Positions 6,079 to 9,027 of a DNA stretch of 9,027 bases are shown here, in pieces. Each line of letters opens with the position of its first letter. Position 1 is the first letter of the stretch. Source of the stretch: JANLQX01 sp043775075 (lineage in GTDB: Bacteria; Actinomycetota; Acidimicrobiia; Acidimicrobiales; JANYDT01); assembly GCA_043775075.1 (NCBI GenBank), contig JAYVSS010000363.1, positions 1-9,027 on the forward strand. The letters are read 5' to 3'. The translations under genes were made by a program, and so were the position numbers. The notes under the pieces are model-generated. The model saw only the letters and a list, made by a program, of their open reading frames with translations. It was not told the origin of the DNA and did no database searches.

Positions 6079-6528
6079 ATGGAGATGACTCCTGCTGACG
6101 ACGAACCGAAAGCGGCGCACGATCTGGCGTTTTCGTGGGCCGCGAGCGAGCGAAATGGTCGGCCGACGTGCGTGGCAACCTTCGTTCCGCAACCCCACCA
6201 CCGCGGCATGCCTGGCTTCCTCCACGGGGGACTGGCGGCCACTGCGCTCGACGAAACGATGGCGTCGGTCGGGCTCGTGTTGCACGAACGGCGCTGTCTC
6301 ACGGCCACGTTGGAACTCAGGTATCGACGATCCGTGGCGATCGACGGGCAGCCGCTCACGGTTGAGGCGTGGCGAGCCGACGAACGAGGTGGGTCAACCC
6401 GGTACCACGTGCGCGCCGAGTTGCGCACGGCCGACGGCACGGTATGCGTCGAAGCCAAGGGCCTGTTCCTCGCCATCACCAAGGCGATGTGGGACGGCGT
6501 TTCTAATGGAGACCAGCGCGATGAATGA
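6079..6528 (+). CDS. Hotdog-fold acyl-CoA thioesterase (PaaI/4HBT-like)
   Basis: From the ATG at 6079 the protein has 149 residues, normal for a single hotdog domain. The signature stretch is HHRGMPGFLHGGLAATALDETMA. In it, HGG caps the central helix and the following D/E is in the position of the catalytic acid of PaaI/4HBT-type thioesterases, which hydrolyse acyl-CoA thioesters. The later segments ATLELRYRRSV and CVEAKGLFLAI are the expected beta strands of the fold. The true substrate cannot be read from the sequence. An in-frame GTG at 6028 would add 17 residues, but it lies at the edge of the tandem repeat and lacks a ribosome binding site, so it is less likely. Another in-frame ATG is at 6085. 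The stop overlaps the start of the zinc-ribbon gene by eight bases. Confidence 0.83.
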   Translation: MEMTPADDEPKAAHDLAFSWAASERNGRPTCVATFVPQPHHRGMPGFLHGGLAATALDETMASVGLVLHERRCLTATLELRYRRSVAIDGQPLTVEAWRADERGGSTRYHVRAELRTADGTVCVEAKGLFLAITKAMWDGVSNGDQRDE

Positions 6529-6733
6529 CGATGAGCTCGATGAGCTCGATGAGCTGGTGCCCGAAATCATCACGTGTATCGACTGCGGCGGTCGGGCCCA
6601 CCTCCTCACCATCGTGACCGAGGAACAACCGTTGCTGCCGGGCGATGTGGCGACGTACCGATGTGAGGACTGCCGAGACCGGTGGGATCTCGTCGTGCCC
6701 GGCGCCGAGGACACCGAAGACCCGGACTGGTAG
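6521..6733 (+). CDS. Small zinc-ribbon protein of unknown function
   Basis: The protein has 70 residues and is strongly acidic. Two CxxC knuckles, C19-C22 (TCIDCGG) and C48-C51 (RCEDCRD), are 25 residues apart, as in a zinc ribbon that binds one metal ion. The N-terminus contains a DEL tripeptide repeated three times, encoded by three tandem 9-base units (GATGAGCTC/G, 6530-6556), and the C-terminus is also acidic. The ATG at 6521 is chosen because GGAG lies nine bases upstream; an in-frame ATG at 6506 is the alternative. It overlaps the thioesterase stop by eight bases, so the two are translationally coupled and perhaps work together. Small zinc ribbons of this kind are often regulators or partner subunits, but I cannot assign a function. 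Confidence 0.8.
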   Translation: MNDDELDELDELVPEIITCIDCGGRAHLLTIVTEEQPLLPGDVATYRCEDCRDRWDLVVPGAEDTEDPDW

Positions 6734-6739
6734 CCCAGG

Positions 6740-6755
6740 GCCCGCTCCAGCGGGC
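6740..6755. terminator. Hairpin between converging genes, possible bidirectional terminator
   Basis: GCCCGC (6740-6745) and GCGGGC (6750-6755) form a six-pair GC stem around a TCCA loop. It starts seven bases after the zinc-ribbon stop on the plus strand and lies just beyond the end of the small membrane protein gene on the minus strand. No T-tract follows on either side, so it would be a hairpin-only terminator, as is common in actinobacteria, or simply a structured 3' end. Confidence 0.35.
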
Positions 6756-6783
6756 TACGGGCGAACTACGGGCGAACTACGGG
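6755..6783. repeat. 11-bp tandem direct repeat (CTACGGGCGAA, 2.6 copies)
   Basis: CTACGGGCGAA occurs at 6755-6765 and 6766-6776, and a third partial copy CTACGGG occupies 6777-6783. The third copy contains the stop codon of the 41-residue minus-strand gene (CTA, read as TAG). The repeat adjoins the hairpin at 6740-6755. Slippage here would shift only the 3' untranslated region of both converging genes. Confidence 0.8.
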
Positions 6784-6902
6784 CCAACCACCAGGACGAC
6801 GGTAATAACCAGGCAGACCACCCCGGTGAGCAGCACGGAAAGGGTCATCCACCGTGGCCACGTGCGCGAATCGTTCGGGTCCGATGTCGGGACGGAAGGC
6901 AT
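6777..6902 (-). CDS. 41-residue single-pass membrane microprotein
   Basis: Reading leftward from the ATG at 6902, a 41-residue frame begins MPSVPTSDPNDSRTWPRW and then has one long hydrophobic segment (about residues 19-40: MTLSVLLTGVVCLVITVVLVVG) ending in GP. That is a single membrane helix with a polar, proline-rich N-terminal tail of 18 residues. It starts 33 bases after the oxidoreductase stop on the same strand, which suggests cotranscription. The ribosome binding site is weak. A small size and one helix are typical of regulatory or accessory membrane peptides. I know of no named family for it. The main support for its being real is the clean helix, the operon position and the lack of any other gene in this gap. 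Confidence 0.6.
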   Translation of the reverse strand: MPSVPTSDPNDSRTWPRWMTLSVLLTGVVCLVITVVLVVGP

Positions 6903-6935
6903 GGGCCCAGTCTGACCCGCCGGAGCGCCACCTAC

Positions 6936-7919
6936 CTACGTACCGGTCGAGACGCGTTCGTCGATCACCCGGGCCCAGCCGCCAATCTCGACCGACCGAC
7001 GGGCGGCTTCCAGGACAGCGACCGCGGCGAGGGCCTCGACCTCGTTAGACGGCGAGCAGCCCTGACCCGAGCGAAGCGTTTCAGCAAAGTGCTCCAGATG
7101 ACGGGACCGCAGCTCGGCGACCGGGGTTTTCCCGTAAACCTTCTCCCAGCCGACGCCAGCGTGTCGGCTCAGACCCTCAGCATCAAGGCGTAGGGCGCCT
7201 TGTGACCCCTCGGCCAGGACATCCCACCCCGGAGCAAGGGAGCAGTCAGCGGAGAGCATCACGCTGACCGAAACGTCATCGTCGGTCCGAACCAGGAACT
7301 GCGACGTGGTCGTCCGGGCGTCGGAAACATCGGCCGCTTCGGCGGTCACATGTCGTATCGGACCAACGAGCATCCGAACGAGATCGAGGGCCACCGTCCC
7401 GAGTTCACGAAGTATGCCGGTCTCGGCCGCATCCTGGGTACGCAGATGCACGCGGACGAGCCGGACGCCTCCCACGGCACCACTTGCGAGCATGTTCGCC
7501 GCCGTTTCCACTTCATACGCGCGCCGATGATCTGAGGCGACGACGAGCGCCGACTTCGTTCGTCGAGCGCAATCCAGAATCATCCGAGTCGACGGCCGGC
7601 TCGGAGCCAGCGGAGGATGACACAGGATGCCGATGTTGCGTTCGAGTAACGCCGTCACGACCGACACATGCGAAGTCGTAGGTGCACAGACTATTGCGGC
7701 GCGCAAGCCGAGATCGTCGACGCGGTCGAGCAGATCGTGCACCGAACGGAACACCCGACCGAGGACAACCGCTCGAGCCCGGTCAACCGAGGGGTCGACG
7801 GCGGCAACGAGCTCGAACTGCTTGCTGACCGCCAGCGCATCGGCGTAGCAGCGGCCTGTTGCACCCACACCGATAAGGGCAACGGGGACCAATGAATTCG
7901 CGGCGACGGCGTTGGGCAC
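6936..7919 (-). CDS. Gfo/Idh/MocA-like oxidoreductase lacking the usual catalytic residues
   Basis: The 327-residue protein has an N-terminal Rossmann fold with the NAD(P)-binding loop VALIGVGATGR (GVGATG at 17-22), an acidic D42 after the second strand, and the family pattern CAPTTSHVSVVTALLERN (78-95). A C-terminal alpha/beta substrate domain follows, including the SRHLEHFAETLRSGQG segment (272-287) seen in family members. The normally invariant EKP motif in CEKPLA reads CHPPLA (100-105), so the catalytic lysine is a proline. The later D-x-x-x-H of inositol-dehydrogenase-type members aligns with E172 and V176. It may bind a dinucleotide without doing hydride transfer. The GTG at 7919 starts the protein just before the Rossmann strand; no strong ribosome binding site is seen. 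It lies downstream of recG on the same strand, with a hairpin between them, and upstream of the 41-residue membrane protein. Confidence 0.85.
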   Translation of the reverse strand: MPNAVAANSLVPVALIGVGATGRCYADALAVSKQFELVAAVDPSVDRARAVVLGRVFRSVHDLLDRVDDLGLRAAIVCAPTTSHVSVVTALLERNIGILCHPPLAPSRPSTRMILDCARRTKSALVVASDHRRAYEVETAANMLASGAVGGVRLVRVHLRTQDAAETGILRELGTVALDLVRMLVGPIRHVTAEAADVSDARTTTSQFLVRTDDDVSVSVMLSADCSLAPGWDVLAEGSQGALRLDAEGLSRHAGVGWEKVYGKTPVAELRSRHLEHFAETLRSGQGCSPSNEVEALAAVAVLEAARRSVEIGGWARVIDERVSTGT

Positions 7920-7955
7920 AACGTCGTCTTCGGCAGGTGACGATCAGACCTGAAG

Positions 7956-7983
7956 CCCTCTTCAACCGACGAATTGAAGAGGG
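7956..7983 (-). terminator. Strong hairpin after recG; terminator or operator
   Basis: CCCTCTTCAA (7956-7965) and TTGAAGAGGG (7974-7983) are perfect reverse complements around an eight-base loop, and a G-U pair can extend the stem. It lies about 97 bases past the recG stop and 37 bases before the oxidoreductase start, both on the minus strand. No T-tract follows. It may end recG transcription without a U-tract. The palindrome could equally be an operator for the oxidoreductase gene; the sequence does not decide between them. Confidence 0.4.
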
Positions 7984-8079
7984 TGGCAAGGCAATATTTC
8001 GTGGCCAGCGATTTGGGTGGCCAAGCCGTTACTTCTGCGGGCCGAGGCACCCGGTATCGTGGAGCCAGCCACTATGCAG

Positions 8080-9027
8080 CTAGCTCTTGAACAGGAACTC
8101 TGCCTCTTCCGGATCCACGAAGAGCGCGATTTCATCTTTCAACTCCGGGCTGTTGGCCAACTCCGGATCAGCACCGACAATCGCAATCGCCGTCTCGCGA
8201 GCGAGCACCACAAGCTCTTTGTCTTTGCGCAGCGACGCCAGCTTGAGATCGCTTCGACCTTTTTGTCGGGTGCCGAGAATGGCCCCTTCGCCCCGTAGCT
8301 CGAGATCAACTTCGGCTAGTTCGAACCCGTCGGTCGATCGCTCGATCGCTTCGAGCCGCGCTTCTCCGTCTGGCGTCTTCGGTTCAGCCAACAAGTAGCA
8401 GAACGACTTGGCGGCGCCTCGCCCGACCCGGCCCCGCAACTGATGGAGCTGGGCGATCCCAAAGCGATCGGCATCGAGGATGCACATGATCGTAGCGTTC
8501 GGGACGTCGACGCCGACCTCGATGACCGTGGTGGCAATTAACACGTCGATTTCGCATCGACGAAACGCGCTCATGATCGCCTCCTTCTCGGTTGACGGAA
8601 GTTGACCGTGAAGCAATCCGAGCCGCAGACCGTGCAGCTCGCCACCACTCAAGTCTTCAAACGTCTCCGTCGCCGAGCGAGCCTGGATCTTCTCTGATCC
8701 TTCAACCAATGGGCACACCACATACGCCTGTCGACCGGCGGCGATCTCCTCTCGTATGTGCCCATACCCTCCCGACGCTTCCATTTCCGTCCGACACCAC
8801 TGCGTCACGATCGGCGTGCGCCCGGGCGGGAGTTCGTCGAGGATCGTGGTGTCGAGGTCGCCGTAGACGGTCATCGCCGCCGTGCGGGGAATCGGCGTTG
8901 CCGTCATCACCAAGACATGGGGCGGCTGCTGTCCCTTGGCTCGCAACGCGTCACGCTGCTCTACGCCAAAGCGATGCTGCTCGTCGACCACCACGAGCCC
9001 GAGATCGAAGAAGTCGACGTTTTCCTG
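8080..9027 (-). CDS. recG: ATP-dependent DNA helicase RecG, C-terminal part (cut by the window edge)
   Basis: RecG is a monomeric superfamily 2 helicase that binds branched DNA, regresses stalled replication forks and processes Holliday junctions. The window holds the last 315 residues; the N-terminal wedge domain and Walker A motif lie beyond 9027. In the fragment, motif II is VVVDEQHRFG (DEQH at 15-18) and motif III is MTATPIPRT. Helicase domain 2 carries LLHGQLPSTEK, ATTVIEVGVDVPNATIM and QLRGRVGRG (motif VI). The C-terminal TRG-like region DLELRGEGAILGTRQKG is present, with R, G and Q at the positions needed for translocation. Motifs II, III and VI are intact and the C-terminus is normal, so this looks functional. 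In many actinobacteria recG lies close to rsmD and coaD; here two accessory gene pairs intervene. Confidence 0.97.
   Translation of the reverse strand, partial: QENVDFFDLGLVVVDEQHRFGVEQRDALRAKGQQPPHVLVMTATPIPRTAAMTVYGDLDTTILDELPPGRTPIVTQWCRTEMEASGGYGHIREEIAAGRQAYVVCPLVEGSEKIQARSATETFEDLSGGELHGLRLGLLHGQLPSTEKEAIMSAFRRCEIDVLIATTVIEVGVDVPNATIMCILDADRFGIAQLHQLRGRVGRGAAKSFCYLLAEPKTPDGEARLEAIERSTDGFELAEVDLELRGEGAILGTRQKGRSDLKLASLRKDKELVVLARETAIAIVGADPELANSPELKDEIALFVDPEEAEFLFKS

Noticed and set aside
5796..6482. The rsmD frame stays open upstream for 229 codons, including heptad-like residues encoded by the tandem repeat.
   Set aside because: RsmD proteins begin at MRIVAG, a -10 element lies just before that ATG, and the extension runs antisense through the thioesterase gene.
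8017..8298. Plus-strand open frame with a TATCGT and GGAG upstream of an ATG at 8074.
   Set aside because: It is almost entirely antisense to the conserved recG C-terminus, and the promoter-like bases are within chance expectation.

Overview
This GC-rich window looks like a chromosomal segment from a high-GC actinomycete. An Acidimicrobiia-type relative is my best guess. The grounds are the SufU-type Fe-S scaffold, the rsmD-coaD-SepIVA-like gene order, frequent GTG starts and two starts that look leaderless. No rRNA, tRNA, transposase, integrase or CRISPR array is visible. The taxonomic call is an inference from gene content.

Left part (1-3852). On the minus strand lie the first 32 codons of an unknown gene and, just upstream of it, a membrane-anchored endonuclease/exonuclease/phosphatase (EEP) family protein. 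A divergent intergenic region (1211-1315) separates these from a plus-strand Fe-S cluster operon, sufC-sufS-sufU. The operon has an apparent leaderless promoter, and a perfect 10-6-10 palindrome lies directly against its -10 element. SufS takes sulfur from cysteine, SufU carries or relays it, and SufC is the ATPase of the SufBCD scaffold. sufB and sufD are not in the window.

Middle (3853-6027). sufU converges on a minus-strand housekeeping cluster read right to left: rsmD (16S rRNA methyltransferase), coaD (phosphopantetheine adenylyltransferase) and a coiled-coil SepIVA/DivIVA-like protein. The 199-bp convergent gap holds a TetR-operator-like near-palindrome. Upstream of rsmD is a degenerate tandem repeat of about 21-22 bp.

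Right part (6028-9027). A plus-strand pair encodes a hotdog-fold thioesterase and an overlapping 70-residue zinc-ribbon protein. It converges on a minus-strand pair: a Gfo/Idh/MocA-type oxidoreductase that has lost its catalytic residues, and a 41-residue one-helix membrane protein. At the right edge is the C-terminal part of recG. In many actinobacteria recG sits close to rsmD-coaD, so the two accessory pairs look like insertions into a conserved neighbourhood.

Nothing here amounts to a clear new multi-gene system. The best leads are the suf operator, the degenerate oxidoreductase with its membrane microprotein partner, and the tandem repeat upstream of rsmD.
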